Shown one piece after another: positions 17,158 through 26,191 of a stretch of 64,000 bases of DNA (positions are counted from its first letter, which is position 1; the number at the start of each line of letters is the position of its first letter). The notes beneath the pieces were generated by a model. It did no database searches. It was given only the letters and a program-made list of their open reading frames with translations, and was not told the DNA's origin. Position numbers and translations under genes: made by a program. This stretch comes from CAWGGS01 sp046704745 (lineage in GTDB: Bacteria; Desulfobacterota; Desulfobulbia; Desulfobulbales; Desulfocapsaceae), in the NCBI GenBank assembly GCA_046704745.1, contig JBJKRL010000085.1:62001-126000 (forward strand). The letters are read 5' to 3'.

Positions 17158-17910
17158 ATGTTTGAATTAAGAGAAAAGGTTGCACTTGTCACCGGCGGTT
17201 CCAGGGGAATAGGCAGGGCAATTGCCGTAAGGCTGGCCGAACATGGTGTGGATTTGATTGTCAATTACGTACGACATAGGAAGGATGCGGAGGCGACATC
17301 AAAAGCTGTGGAAAAGCTCGGCCGCCGCTGTCTTCTGGTAAAGGCAAACGTTGCCAATGAAGACGATGTGAAGGCCATGGTCAAGACTATAGATGAGGAA
17401 TTCGGACGTATTGACATTTTGGTCAGTAATGCAGCATCCGGAGTGCTTAAGCCGTGTCTAGAACTTACCAAGCGCCATTGGGACTGGGCAATGGACATCA
17501 ATGCCCGAGCCTTTCTTTTCCTTGTCCAGCAGACGGTGCCTTTGATGCAACAGGGAAGTAGGGTGATTGCCGTGTCGAGCCTTGGGGCTGTCCGTGCCAT
17601 CGAAAATTATACCATTGTCGGAGCGTCAAAGGCTGCCCTTGAATCTCTGGTCCGTCATTTGGCCGTGGAACTGGGGGAAAAGGGAATCAATGTCAACACC
17701 ATAAGCGCCGGAGTTGTGGATACCGACGCCTTGAAAAAATTTCCCAACCGGGACCGAATTCTGGCAACCGCCTTGGAAAAGACTCCTTTCGGCCGATTGA
17801 CCACGCCGGATGATGTGGCCGATGTCGCCTTGTTTATGTGCAGTCCGTTCTCGGCTATGATTCAGGGACAGGTTATCGTTGTCGATGGTGGATATGCAAT
17901 TAAAGGGTAA
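17158..17910 (+). CDS. fabL: FabL-type enoyl-[acyl-carrier-protein] reductase (SDR family)
   Basis: This is a short-chain dehydrogenase of 250 residues. The cofactor loop 'TGGSRGIG' is at 12-19, 'NAASG' at 91-95 and 'SSLGA' at 140-144. The catalytic pair is spaced Y151-x6-K158, as in enoyl-ACP reductases (FabI/FabL), not the YxxxK of ketoreductases. The surrounding 'ENYTIVGASKAALESL', and 'DTDALKKFPNR' at 188-198, closely match Bacillus FabL as I remember it. It should reduce trans-2-enoyl-ACP with NADPH, the last step of each fatty-acid elongation cycle. General SDR tools would probably call it a 3-oxoacyl-ACP reductase. Confidence 0.75.
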   Translation: MFELREKVALVTGGSRGIGRAIAVRLAEHGVDLIVNYVRHRKDAEATSKAVEKLGRRCLLVKANVANEDDVKAMVKTIDEEFGRIDILVSNAASGVLKPCLELTKRHWDWAMDINARAFLFLVQQTVPLMQQGSRVIAVSSLGAVRAIENYTIVGASKAALESLVRHLAVELGEKGINVNTISAGVVDTDALKKFPNRDRILATALEKTPFGRLTTPDDVADVALFMCSPFSAMIQGQVIVVDGGYAIKG

Positions 17911-17920
17911 GACCGGCAGG

Positions 17921-18529
17921 ATGGAAAAAAAAAGCATTTTCAGTACGTTGAAGCCGCTTATCCTTGCTTCGGGCTCGCCGAGAAGAAAGCGATATTTCGA
18001 AGACCTCGGCCTGAACTTCACCGTTCGGACCTCAATGGTTGAGGAGACGAAATTACCCGGGGAGAATCCAGAAGAATTTGTCAAACGCATGGCTGAAGAA
18101 AAGGCTAAGGCAGTGATGAAGAATTTTCCCAAAAGCTGGGTTGTTGCAGCCGATACTGTAGTTGTTTTTGAGAATCGAATCTTAGGTAAACCCAATGACA
18201 GGGATGCTGCGGTGGCGATGTTGATGTCGCTTTCCGGTCATAGACATTGCGTGCGGACCGGTTTTTGCGTTGGTTGTGAAAAGGAGAAGGTCCTGATTCA
18301 TGATGTGGTAACAACCTTGGTCGATTTTGCTGATTTTACAAAGGAAATTGCCAGGGCTTATGTGGCCACGGGGGAGCCGCTTGACAAAGCGGGGAGTTAT
18401 GGAATCCAAGGACTTGGGGCATTTCTGGTAGCAAGCCTTACGGGATCGTACTCAAACGTGGTCGGTCTTCCGCTTTATGAAGTGGTTGCCTGCCTCTGCC
18501 GATACGGTGTTATAGCCGCCGGCCTGTGA
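17921..18529 (+). CDS. maf: Maf-family nucleoside triphosphate pyrophosphatase
   Basis: This 202-residue enzyme hydrolyses non-canonical or pyrimidine NTPs to monophosphates, limiting misincorporation; early work tied Maf to septation. The N-terminal 'LILASGSPRRKRYFEDLG' is the Maf signature, 'VVAADTVVVFENRILGKP' holds the catalytic Asp, and 'PLDKAGSYGIQGLGAFLV' is the conserved C-terminal motif of the dTTP/UTP-specific type. The ATG at 17921 lies 11 bases after the fabL stop. Starts further upstream inside fabL (17894 or 17879) are possible, since the ribosome-binding site is not decisive. Confidence 0.9.
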   Translation: MEKKSIFSTLKPLILASGSPRRKRYFEDLGLNFTVRTSMVEETKLPGENPEEFVKRMAEEKAKAVMKNFPKSWVVAADTVVVFENRILGKPNDRDAAVAMLMSLSGHRHCVRTGFCVGCEKEKVLIHDVVTTLVDFADFTKEIARAYVATGEPLDKAGSYGIQGLGAFLVASLTGSYSNVVGLPLYEVVACLCRYGVIAAGL

Positions 18530-18665
18530 AATTTATTGACTTTTACAGGGGTGCTATGATAGTCATTTTCTAGAAGAATTTCTTGAAGATCGAAGATATT
18601 CAAGAAAAGATTTTCCCAGGTTTCAGTAGATATTGCCAAGAATGTGAAAAACCGGAATTGCGAGC

Positions 18666-21600
18666 ATGGAGCAGAAGACCGGGAGTTCAATGATGACAGA
18701 TGCAGCCAGTGAAAATAATGCGTTGGAAGCCTTGAAGGCTTTTAATACCGCTGTGACAACTACCCGCCTCTACCCTGCCGATGCGCCCCAGGTCCCGGCA
18801 TCGGCGGAAAAAGCCTATCAGGCAATTAAACGTCATCTTAGAAAAAACGGTGACCTGGTTTTCAGCATTGAAAACGGGGAAGGCATGCTTTGCGGCAGCC
18901 CGATACAGAAACAGACCCTGGGGAAACTGCATGGCGCCGATGTCTTTCAACATCTGAGGTTACTCAATCTTTCTTGCGCTGTTATTCACCCGGGTCTTGA
19001 TCGTAAGCTTTTTAAGCAGATACTGAGTTTTTTTACCACCCCTTTGCAAAAGATCAAAAATGAAGGGGGCGGTCAATCTTTTGCCATCCGGACGGGTCTT
19101 GCAGATGTATTTCCAGAAGGGTATACCGTGATGATGGCTCGTGATGACGGTGACAATCCGGATAAGGTCCTGGACTCATTTTCTCAGTCATTTTCCGACA
19201 CGCGAAAAGAGGTAATAGACTATTTTTCCGGCATTGCTGATGATGAGGAGATCGGTCGGGAGATTGTCCAAGATTTCATGGATCCGGATAGGGCGGCCAG
19301 GACCATCACGGCGTGTATTGTCAATGCCTTGCAAGAGATCTGGAAAAAGGAGGCAATTGAACTTTCTCCAGTTTTCGAGAAAATCCAGAAGAATATCGAC
19401 GAATACCTTAATCAAACCCAAAAAGAGGCCGTTGCGCTGAAAACAGCCGATCTTTTGCTACAAGGATTGAAAGGGCCTCTCCTTGCTGTTCTGTTCTGTC
19501 AAGATATGCCGAATCCATTTGGAGAAGCACTTTTTCAGGCATTGATGGCGCGGATAGGGATAGAGGATTTTCGTCGGATAACAGAGTTCTTGCAGAAACG
19601 TGGAAGAGTATATGCGGAAAAATTCGGAGAGGGATCCACCCCGTACCACCTGGTGAAAAAAACAACTACTGCCCTTTTGGATACTGTAAGAGGGAGACAG
19701 TACCTGGCCCTGGAAAAGACCCGTTCACTCTTAGAAGAAGGAGAAAAAGAAAGACGGAAGAAACGGATACAGGCCGGCATCAATGCCATCTTTCAAGGGA
19801 AGATCGCTGTCTTGGAAAATGACGAGATCGTGGGACACCTTCCCCATATAGTGGAGAGGCTTCTTGCCAACAGTAAAGACGAAATTGCAGCCCAGTTGAT
19901 TGAGAAACTGGCAAAGGAACTGTTAAAGGGCAATAAAAAGATCGAGACAAAGGTGAGTCAGAGTCTCAGCAGTATAGGCACTATTTTAGTCGAGGCAGAG
20001 AAGTGGGACTGGCTGGAAAAATTATCCGGACCGTTTTTGCGTTGGGTAAAAGAGGTGGACAAGGCTGATCCCGTGTACGATGGAATTGTCACCGTCCTTC
20101 AGCAGGTTATGCAGCATGGATATCGGATCGGCAATAACAAAACAGCCGACCAGATACTCAATGTGATGTTTGCAATCCGTTCCGGACTCATACAAAAATC
20201 ACCGGAAGTCTGCAAGATTACGGGGAATATTCAGGATCGCTTTGTCGACAAGACGCTTCTTGGGTCCTTTCTGTCAAGCAGCATAGCCAATCCCGTCGAT
20301 GAGTTGCTCGGGCAGAGGATCAGTATGCAGGGGCCGGTTGCCGCCCGATTCTTAATCACAAACCTGACTACTTCGGAAAATGCCGGTGAACGAATACGAA
20401 TCCTGGATCTGCTGGCCAATATGGGACCTTTGCTGCCGGAAGTACTTGTTGAAAAACTGCCGGAGCCGATGCCTTGGTTCGGGAAACGGAACCTTCTGAA
20501 ACTTTTGGCTGAGACAGGTTCCGAGGAGCATTCGGATGCTGCGCTGCCGTTTCTCAACCACGATGACCTTCGGGTGCAGCGGGAAGCATTCGTCTGTCTC
20601 TATAAGATCAGTGGCGGGAAGAGGAAGAGGGTTCTTCTCAACGCCTTGTCCCTGGCCGGTGAGACAATGAAAGTCCAGATAGTCAAGGCCCTTGTCCCCC
20701 TGGTTGATGACGACGTGGTGGAAAGTCTCGTCGAACTTCTGCAGGATCAGGAACACTTTTCCGTCGAAGTAAGAGGACCCCTTATCCAGCAGGTATGCAG
20801 GGCTCTCTCCCATTCCGCTTCCAAAAGCGGTCTTGCAGCTCTGGAAAAACTGCTCTCGCATCGCCGAAAGGGCAAAGCCAAAAAACTTGATCCTGCGGTC
20901 TGGAGATCGGCTGAAATGGCCCTGCAGCAGATGCATGACAACCTGGAGGAGAAAAATCGACAGTCGGCGTCGGTTCAAGAACAGACGGGTGGAACATCGG
21001 GCTTTCCGATGAATGAATTGGAGGGAGAACAACTCATCACGAATTTCCCCGAGGAACAACAAGTCAGAGCCTACCTTGAGCAGGGAAACAAGGCCAAAGC
21101 CAAGGCGCTTTTGTCAATCCTCATTGGGAAAACAGCTGGAATGCGCCAGTTCGTTCAGGCGGAAAAGCTGCGGGAATGGCTCATCGACATCGATCCCACG
21201 GCCTTGACTTCTATTTTACAAGCCGCTGAAATTATAGAAAATGAAAAATGTTCCTCCATTGACAAAGATCATCTGGAGACCTGGCATGGTCTTTACGAAA
21301 TCATGAGTACGGAGGAGTTCAACACACTCTACTATTCGTTTGAGCAGAAAAAGTATGATGCAGAGGAAATCATCATCAAACAGGGTACCATCCTTCCTGC
21401 ACTTTTTTTCATCAATTCCGGTCGAATAAGGCTTTTCTCCAAAGAAGACGATGCCGAGACCCTCTGTAAAATTATCGGGCGGGGCGAGGTGTTGGGAGCA
21501 AGTTCGTTTTTTTCCTCTTCTGTCTGGACGATTAATGCTGCTGCTTTGGGATACACAGAGGTTTCCGTTCTGGACCAGGAGAAGACTGAAAATTGGTTCA

Positions 21601-22055
21601 AGGACTATCCAGCTTTGGAGGCCAAGCTTGCTGATTATTGCATGAAATTTGACGGACTCAAAGACTTTTTTCAAACAACGGGAAGAGAAAGGAGAGCGTA
21701 TGAGCGTGAGAAAGCAACCGGAAAGATCGCGCTGATTATCCTTGATCGGTATGGCAAGGACACCGGTATCACCTCTAAAGGGGATTTGGTCGATATTTCA
21801 ATTGGTGGGATTTCCTTTCTTGTCCATATGTCCCAGAAACGAAATGCCCGTCTTCTTTTGGGAAGAAATGTTAGGATTGTTTTTTCTGTGAAGTCTCTTG
21901 AATCCGAAAACCCCTTCAAGGTTGCCGGGTTGGTTGTTGCCGTATCGCTCCACAAGACCACGCCCAACGAATATTTCGTTCATATTCGTTTTGATAATCC
22001 CATACGGATAGAGGACATGCAGGAAATCGTTGATGCTGCAAAACAGGAACACTAG
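18666..22055 (+). CDS. Giant regulatory protein: HEAT repeats, cNMP-binding domain, PilZ domain
   Basis: This soluble 1129-residue protein has no enzymatic domain that I can see. Residues 1-520 are mostly helical and unassigned. About 578-731 form HEAT/ARM-like repeats ('ERIRILDLLANMG', 'VQREAFVCLYKIS'). About 790-870 is a charged linker ('AEKLREWLIDIDP'), 882-1006 a cyclic-nucleotide-binding fold with 'FFINSGRIRLF' and 'GEVLGASSFF', and 1007-1129 a PilZ domain with an Arg cluster ('RERRAYER') and 'DISIGGISF'. The cNMP fold lacks the usual PRAAT phosphate-binding cassette, so a different ligand is likely. Internal ATGs at 18690 and 18693, behind gggag, may be the true start. The next gene repeats its last 320 residues. 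Confidence 0.8.
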   Translation: MEQKTGSSMMTDAASENNALEALKAFNTAVTTTRLYPADAPQVPASAEKAYQAIKRHLRKNGDLVFSIENGEGMLCGSPIQKQTLGKLHGADVFQHLRLLNLSCAVIHPGLDRKLFKQILSFFTTPLQKIKNEGGGQSFAIRTGLADVFPEGYTVMMARDDGDNPDKVLDSFSQSFSDTRKEVIDYFSGIADDEEIGREIVQDFMDPDRAARTITACIVNALQEIWKKEAIELSPVFEKIQKNIDEYLNQTQKEAVALKTADLLLQGLKGPLLAVLFCQDMPNPFGEALFQALMARIGIEDFRRITEFLQKRGRVYAEKFGEGSTPYHLVKKTTTALLDTVRGRQYLALEKTRSLLEEGEKERRKKRIQAGINAIFQGKIAVLENDEIVGHLPHIVERLLANSKDEIAAQLIEKLAKELLKGNKKIETKVSQSLSSIGTILVEAEKWDWLEKLSGPFLRWVKEVDKADPVYDGIVTVLQQVMQHGYRIGNNKTADQILNVMFAIRSGLIQKSPEVCKITGNIQDRFVDKTLLGSFLSSSIANPVDELLGQRISMQGPVAARFLITNLTTSENAGERIRILDLLANMGPLLPEVLVEKLPEPMPWFGKRNLLKLLAETGSEEHSDAALPFLNHDDLRVQREAFVCLYKISGGKRKRVLLNALSLAGETMKVQIVKALVPLVDDDVVESLVELLQDQEHFSVEVRGPLIQQVCRALSHSASKSGLAALEKLLSHRRKGKAKKLDPAVWRSAEMALQQMHDNLEEKNRQSASVQEQTGGTSGFPMNELEGEQLITNFPEEQQVRAYLEQGNKAKAKALLSILIGKTAGMRQFVQAEKLREWLIDIDPTALTSILQAAEIIENEKCSSIDKDHLETWHGLYEIMSTEEFNTLYYSFEQKKYDAEEIIIKQGTILPALFFINSGRIRLFSKEDDAETLCKIIGRGEVLGASSFFSSSVWTINAAALGYTEVSVLDQEKTENWFKDYPALEAKLADYCMKFDGLKDFFQTTGRERRAYEREKATGKIALIILDRYGKDTGITSKGDLVDISIGGISFLVHMSQKRNARLLLGRNVRIVFSVKSLESENPFKVAGLVVAVSLHKTTPNEYFVHIRFDNPIRIEDMQEIVDAAKQEH

Positions 22056-22069
22056 CTAAGGAGATATTC

Positions 22070-23092
22070 ATGACGTCTACCGGTCTTCCGGAGGAACAGC
22101 AGATTCGAAAATTGTTCGATCAGGGAGAGAAGGAACAAGGGAAAAAACTCTTATTGAAATTGATCGAATCACTGGCCGGGCAGAGGAATTTTGCTAAGGC
22201 GGAAGAGCTACGGGAATGGCTCATCGAGATAGATTCTCTGGCCTTGAGCGATATTATAAAGGCAGCGGAAATAATTGAAAAAGAAAAGGAAGCCGCCGTT
22301 GATAAGGAGTATCTGAACACCTGGTCGGGATTATCCGATCTTCTTGATCCCGAAGATTTTTCTTCTCTGTATCACATACTTGAACATCGCAGTTTTGCTA
22401 AAGGGGAAATAATTGCCCGGCAGGGTTCCCGACAATCGGCTCTCTACTTTATCAACAGTGGCCGAGTCGAGCTTTTTTATAGAGAGAATGACAAAGAGAT
22501 CCTGATCAAGACTCTGGGGCCGGGAGATATCCTGGGGAGCGGTACCTTTTTCGAGGTCTCCGTCTGGACGCTATCCGCCCGCAGTCTCGGTGCTGAATTG
22601 TCTCTATTGCAAGTCATTAAACTTCAAGAACTTAAAGAAGAACATCCTTCCTTGGAGTCGAGCTTGAACGACTTTTGTCTCAAATTCAGAATTCCCTATG
22701 AATCCATAAAGAAACTCGGTCGTGATCGCAGGACCCTGGAACGAAAACGTATCCGGGGCAGGACCGCCATGAGCCTGCTCGATAAGGATCGGAAAAACAC
22801 CGGTGTCGGGGCCAAAGGTGAACTTTTCGATATTTCGGTCGGTGGGCTTTCTTTTTTCCTTCGTATCTCTCAGAAAAAGAATGCCCGGTTATTATTGGGC
22901 AGAAAGGTGCGCATGGCCTTGCCGTTATCCGGGGAGCGAAGCTTCCATGTTATGGGTACCATCCTTGCCGTGCGGAGTCAACCTGTGGTGGGGAATGAAT
23001 ATTCCGTGCATATTTGCTTCGACAAGGAACTCTCCCCCAGAGATTTGTTGGAATTGTTGAACGTGAGCAAGGAATCAGAGAGTAATGAGTGA
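22070..23092 (+). CDS. cNMP-binding fold plus PilZ protein, paralogue of the preceding C-terminus
   Basis: This 340-residue protein is collinear with the last part (about 800-1129) of the upstream protein. Shared landmarks are 'KAEELREWLIEID', 'ALYFINSGRVELF', 'GDILGSGTFFEVSVWTL', the PilZ Arg cluster 'RDRRTLER' and 'FDISVGGLSFFL', so it arose by partial tandem duplication. Residues about 85-215 are the cyclic-nucleotide-binding fold and 216-340 the PilZ domain. The PilZ motifs are intact, which suggests c-di-GMP binding. The start follows aaggag. The stop overlaps the primase-helicase gene by 8 bases, suggesting a functional link. Confidence 0.82.
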   Translation: MTSTGLPEEQQIRKLFDQGEKEQGKKLLLKLIESLAGQRNFAKAEELREWLIEIDSLALSDIIKAAEIIEKEKEAAVDKEYLNTWSGLSDLLDPEDFSSLYHILEHRSFAKGEIIARQGSRQSALYFINSGRVELFYRENDKEILIKTLGPGDILGSGTFFEVSVWTLSARSLGAELSLLQVIKLQELKEEHPSLESSLNDFCLKFRIPYESIKKLGRDRRTLERKRIRGRTAMSLLDKDRKNTGVGAKGELFDISVGGLSFFLRISQKKNARLLLGRKVRMALPLSGERSFHVMGTILAVRSQPVVGNEYSVHICFDKELSPRDLLELLNVSKESESNE

Positions 23093-24869
23093 ACAGTCAG
23101 ATCCCATCTCACAGTTTTACCGAACGCATCTTCCTTCGGGTCGGCTTGATAAAAATGTCTTGACGGCCGATTGCCCATTCTGTCGGCTGCAAGGGGTTGA
23201 ACCACCCGGGAAAATAGTCGTTTTTCTCAATAAAAGCGGGTTCTTCCATGGCTACTTCCGCTGTTTGAGCCGTTGCAGTCCAGGTGGTTTTCCTCTTTGG
23301 TTTTCCCGTCTTGCCGGTATCGACCCGGCTGGGACACCTGGATTTGATCCCGATCGCGAACCCTTCTTGCTCCAGGCCGATTTTCCAAGCAGCAACATCA
23401 ACAATGAAATCAGGAGCTATCAAGACCGGATGACACCCGAACTCCTGGCTCATTTTCAACAGGCTGAGGTCTTTTCGGAAACTCTAGCCGAGATGCGTAT
23501 AGGGTATAATGGTCGGTATCTGGTCTATCCCTATTTTCAGAGTGACGGCAACTGTTATTCAGCTCGCTGTATTTTTCCCGATAAAGTCAGTGATTTCTTC
23601 TGGCATGGTGATGAACGTCTTTTTGACGAAAAATTTCAGCTTTTTAATGTCCAGGACATTGAGCATTGTGAAAATGGAGCTCTGTTTCTTTGCGAGGGAG
23701 AAGACAATCTCCTGACATTGAAACAGCTCGGTTTTCCAGGTATCGCCGTTCCCGATTGCCGGACCATGGAGACGATCGACCCGGACCGCTTTGCCTTCAT
23801 TAACACATTATTTATCGTAATGGTAAATAATGCCGAAGCAGAGGCCTCAGCCAGGAGCCTGGCGGCGCGAATTGGTTATAAAGTCCGTCTTTTTACCTGG
23901 CCTACCGGGTTGTCTCGTAAATATTGCCTTTGGCAGTTGGCCAGGGATAAGGGCAAAAAAATCCGCAGTATTGTTTCCTCGATGATCCAGGCCTCGCGTG
24001 CCTTTTCTCCTTTTCCCAGCCCGAAAAAAGAGCAGACTCGCTTTTTTGATCGATTGTCTCAGGAAACAGGTGAGGAGTATGGTGCCCTGCGTTCCGGTTA
24101 TCTTAAACTCGATACGGCCCTTGGTGGCATTCACGGGATCAATGTCATCGGCGGCGCTCCGAAAATAGGGAAATCCTGCTTCATGATCCAGATTGCAACA
24201 CAGATGGCCGGTAAAGGAATCCCTGTTATTTACTACGATTTTGAAAACGGCAGACAAAAAATATACCAGCGCACGCTTTCCCGGATGTGCAGGTTGGCAA
24301 CCGAACAGATACGGTGTAAGAATTGGTCGGAACAGGATCAAGAACGCTATGATCATGCCTGTCTGGAATTTAATAAAATGCTCTTTTATTTCCGGGTGGT
24401 AAATGATCGTAAGCTCAATCCGGAAATCATGCGAAGACATATCGATTTTATACGTCATGAAACCCGTTCCGAATATACAGTGGTCGTCGTTGACAGCCTG
24501 CACAAGCTGCCGTTCAAAGATATCTCCGAGCGACGAAGCGGCATTGATGCCTGGCTGCGTCAGTTGGAATCCATCAGGGATGAGCTTCAGGTCTCCTTTC
24601 TGGTGATCTCGGAGTTGACCCGGGGGCCGGAAGGTTCCTACAAAGAGGCGCCTCATCTCGGAATCTTCAAAGGTTCCGGAGATATCGAATACAGTGCCGA
24701 TAACGCTATGGTCTTCTATCCCGATTGGGAACAAATGGACACATCGGCTACCCGAAGCAATAGGCTGTGGCTGGTGGCCAGCCGCGAACACAGCCCCGGC
24801 CTGATCGGCCGGTATACCCTGGATTATCCTTTTTGGGGGTTTTTCGAAGAGCAGGAGTCAGAATTCTGA
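23085..24869 (+). CDS. T7 gp4-like primase-helicase with degenerate Toprim site
   Basis: This 594-residue protein has three parts. A zinc ribbon has Cys30, Cys33, Cys60 and Cys64 ('CPFC' ... 'FRCLSRC'). A Toprim-like region at about 200-275 keeps the 'LCEGEDN' glutamate but has 'NNAEAE' where active primases have DxDxxG. A RecA/DnaB-type ATPase runs from about 330 to 585, with Walker A 'GGAPKIGKS' near 357-365, Walker B 'VVVVDSLHKL' near 465-474 and 'KGSGDIEYSADNAMVFY' near 530-546. It is probably an ATP-dependent DNA translocase or helicase unable to prime. No phage genes lie nearby; instead it is coupled to two PilZ/cNMP proteins. Its 3' end overlaps trmFO (opposite strand) by 46 bases. Confidence 0.75.
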   Translation: MSEQSDPISQFYRTHLPSGRLDKNVLTADCPFCRLQGVEPPGKIVVFLNKSGFFHGYFRCLSRCSPGGFPLWFSRLAGIDPAGTPGFDPDREPFLLQADFPSSNINNEIRSYQDRMTPELLAHFQQAEVFSETLAEMRIGYNGRYLVYPYFQSDGNCYSARCIFPDKVSDFFWHGDERLFDEKFQLFNVQDIEHCENGALFLCEGEDNLLTLKQLGFPGIAVPDCRTMETIDPDRFAFINTLFIVMVNNAEAEASARSLAARIGYKVRLFTWPTGLSRKYCLWQLARDKGKKIRSIVSSMIQASRAFSPFPSPKKEQTRFFDRLSQETGEEYGALRSGYLKLDTALGGIHGINVIGGAPKIGKSCFMIQIATQMAGKGIPVIYYDFENGRQKIYQRTLSRMCRLATEQIRCKNWSEQDQERYDHACLEFNKMLFYFRVVNDRKLNPEIMRRHIDFIRHETRSEYTVVVVDSLHKLPFKDISERRSGIDAWLRQLESIRDELQVSFLVISELTRGPEGSYKEAPHLGIFKGSGDIEYSADNAMVFYPDWEQMDTSATRSNRLWLVASREHSPGLIGRYTLDYPFWGFFEEQESEF

Positions 24870-26191
24870 TTTCTTACCTCTGTTTCAATCCAATGCTGCA
24901 AAGAGGCCAGGGCCGTCTCCATCCGCATCTGGCCGCGGAATTTTTTGGGAACCTTTTTCTCCCAAGGAGGGAAAAGCCCGAAGTTGACGTTGGATGGTTG
25001 AAAATGCTTGGCCGAGGTCTGCGTGAGATGGCCGATCAAAGAGCCCATGGCCGTGTCAGCCGGCGGCACGAGGCCCTGTCTGCCTGAGAAGATCCTGGCT
25101 GCGTTTATCCCGGCCAGAAGTCCCATGGCCGCCGATTCCACATAACCTTCAACACCACAGAGTTGTCCGGCCAGCAAGATGTCCTGACGGACCTTCATCT
25201 GCAGGGTCGGTTGCAGAATTTCCGGAGCGCAGACGAATGTGTTGCGGTGGATCGAGCCGAGACGGGCGAATTCTGCAGTGGCCATTCCGGGGATTTGACG
25301 AAAGATTCGTTTTTGTTCGCCATAAGTCAGCTTGGTTTGAAAACCCACCATATTATAATAGCTTCCCTCGCGGTTTTCCATGCGCAACTGAACCACGGCG
25401 TATGGGTCTTTTCCGGTTTTGGGGTCGGCCAGTCCCACCGGTTTCATCGGACCAAAACGGAGGGTATCGATGCCGCGTTCGCACATAACCTCAATGGGTA
25501 GACAGCCTTCAAAATATTTCGCCTCCTCGAAATCCTGCAAAGGCATATAGGCGGCCTGGAGCAGTTCTTCTATCAGATGGAGATAGTTTCCCTTGTTCAG
25601 CGGGCAATTCAGATAGTCACCCTCGCCTTCATCATAGCGGGATTTCCTGTATACGATCGCGTGGTCCAGTGAGTCGGCAACGACGATGGGGGCAATTGCA
25701 TCATAAAAGGCAAGCCCTTTGCTGCCCGTAAGCCGGGACAGGGCCCGGGTCATGGCGTCGGAGGTGAGTGGGCCGGTTGCCAGGATGGTCGGGCAGTGGC
25801 CTTGTGGGGGAAGTTCCTCTTGCTCTTCCCGGATGACTTCAATCAACGGATGACCATGGATTGTTCCGGTAATATGGGCGGCAAACCGTTCCCGGTCTAC
25901 AGCCAAGGCCCTGCCTGCCGGCACCGCTGTTTGGTCTGCCGTCTGCATGATCAAAGAGTTCAGCCTGCGCATCTCCTCTTTTAACAGCCCGACGGCCGAT
26001 GTGCTATCGTTTGAACGCAATGAGTTGCTGCAGACCAACTCGGAGAGATCAGACGATTGGTGGGCCGGACTGAATCGTTTGGGTTTCATATCAAAAAGAC
26101 GCACCGGGTATCCCCCAGTGGCAATCTGCCAAGCGGCTTCGCAACCTGCGAGACCGCCGCCGATAATTACGATCTTGTTGTTGTCTGTCAT
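24824..26191 (-). CDS. trmFO: TrmFO, folate/FAD-dependent tRNA U54 methyltransferase
   Basis: This enzyme makes ribothymidine at position 54 of tRNAs, using methylenetetrahydrofolate and FADH2. The 455-residue protein starts with the FAD loop 'IIGGGLAGCEAAW', carries 'SELVCSNSLRSN' with the conserved Cys near residue 51, and 'EGCLPIEVMCERG' with the second cysteine cluster near 221-233. The start at 26191 is chosen because it overlaps the preceding stop (ATGA) and gives the standard MTDNNKIVIIGGG N-terminus; a start at 26212 would lie inside the upstream gene. It is the last gene of a mutL, 3D-lipoprotein, trmFO operon. Confidence 0.95.
   Translation of the reverse strand: MTDNNKIVIIGGGLAGCEAAWQIATGGYPVRLFDMKPKRFSPAHQSSDLSELVCSNSLRSNDSTSAVGLLKEEMRRLNSLIMQTADQTAVPAGRALAVDRERFAAHITGTIHGHPLIEVIREEQEELPPQGHCPTILATGPLTSDAMTRALSRLTGSKGLAFYDAIAPIVVADSLDHAIVYRKSRYDEGEGDYLNCPLNKGNYLHLIEELLQAAYMPLQDFEEAKYFEGCLPIEVMCERGIDTLRFGPMKPVGLADPKTGKDPYAVVQLRMENREGSYYNMVGFQTKLTYGEQKRIFRQIPGMATAEFARLGSIHRNTFVCAPEILQPTLQMKVRQDILLAGQLCGVEGYVESAAMGLLAGINAARIFSGRQGLVPPADTAMGSLIGHLTQTSAKHFQPSNVNFGLFPPWEKKVPKKFRGQMRMETALASLQHWIETEVRNQNSDSCSSKNPQKG

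Noticed and set aside
18536..18560. Promoter-like TTGACT and TATGAT before the HEAT/cNMP/PilZ gene
   Set aside because: The spacing is only 13 bases, too short for a sigma70 promoter.
23847..24791. 314-codon minus-strand frame inside the primase-helicase gene
   Set aside because: It is antisense to a frame with zinc-ribbon and Walker motifs; its own product matches nothing.
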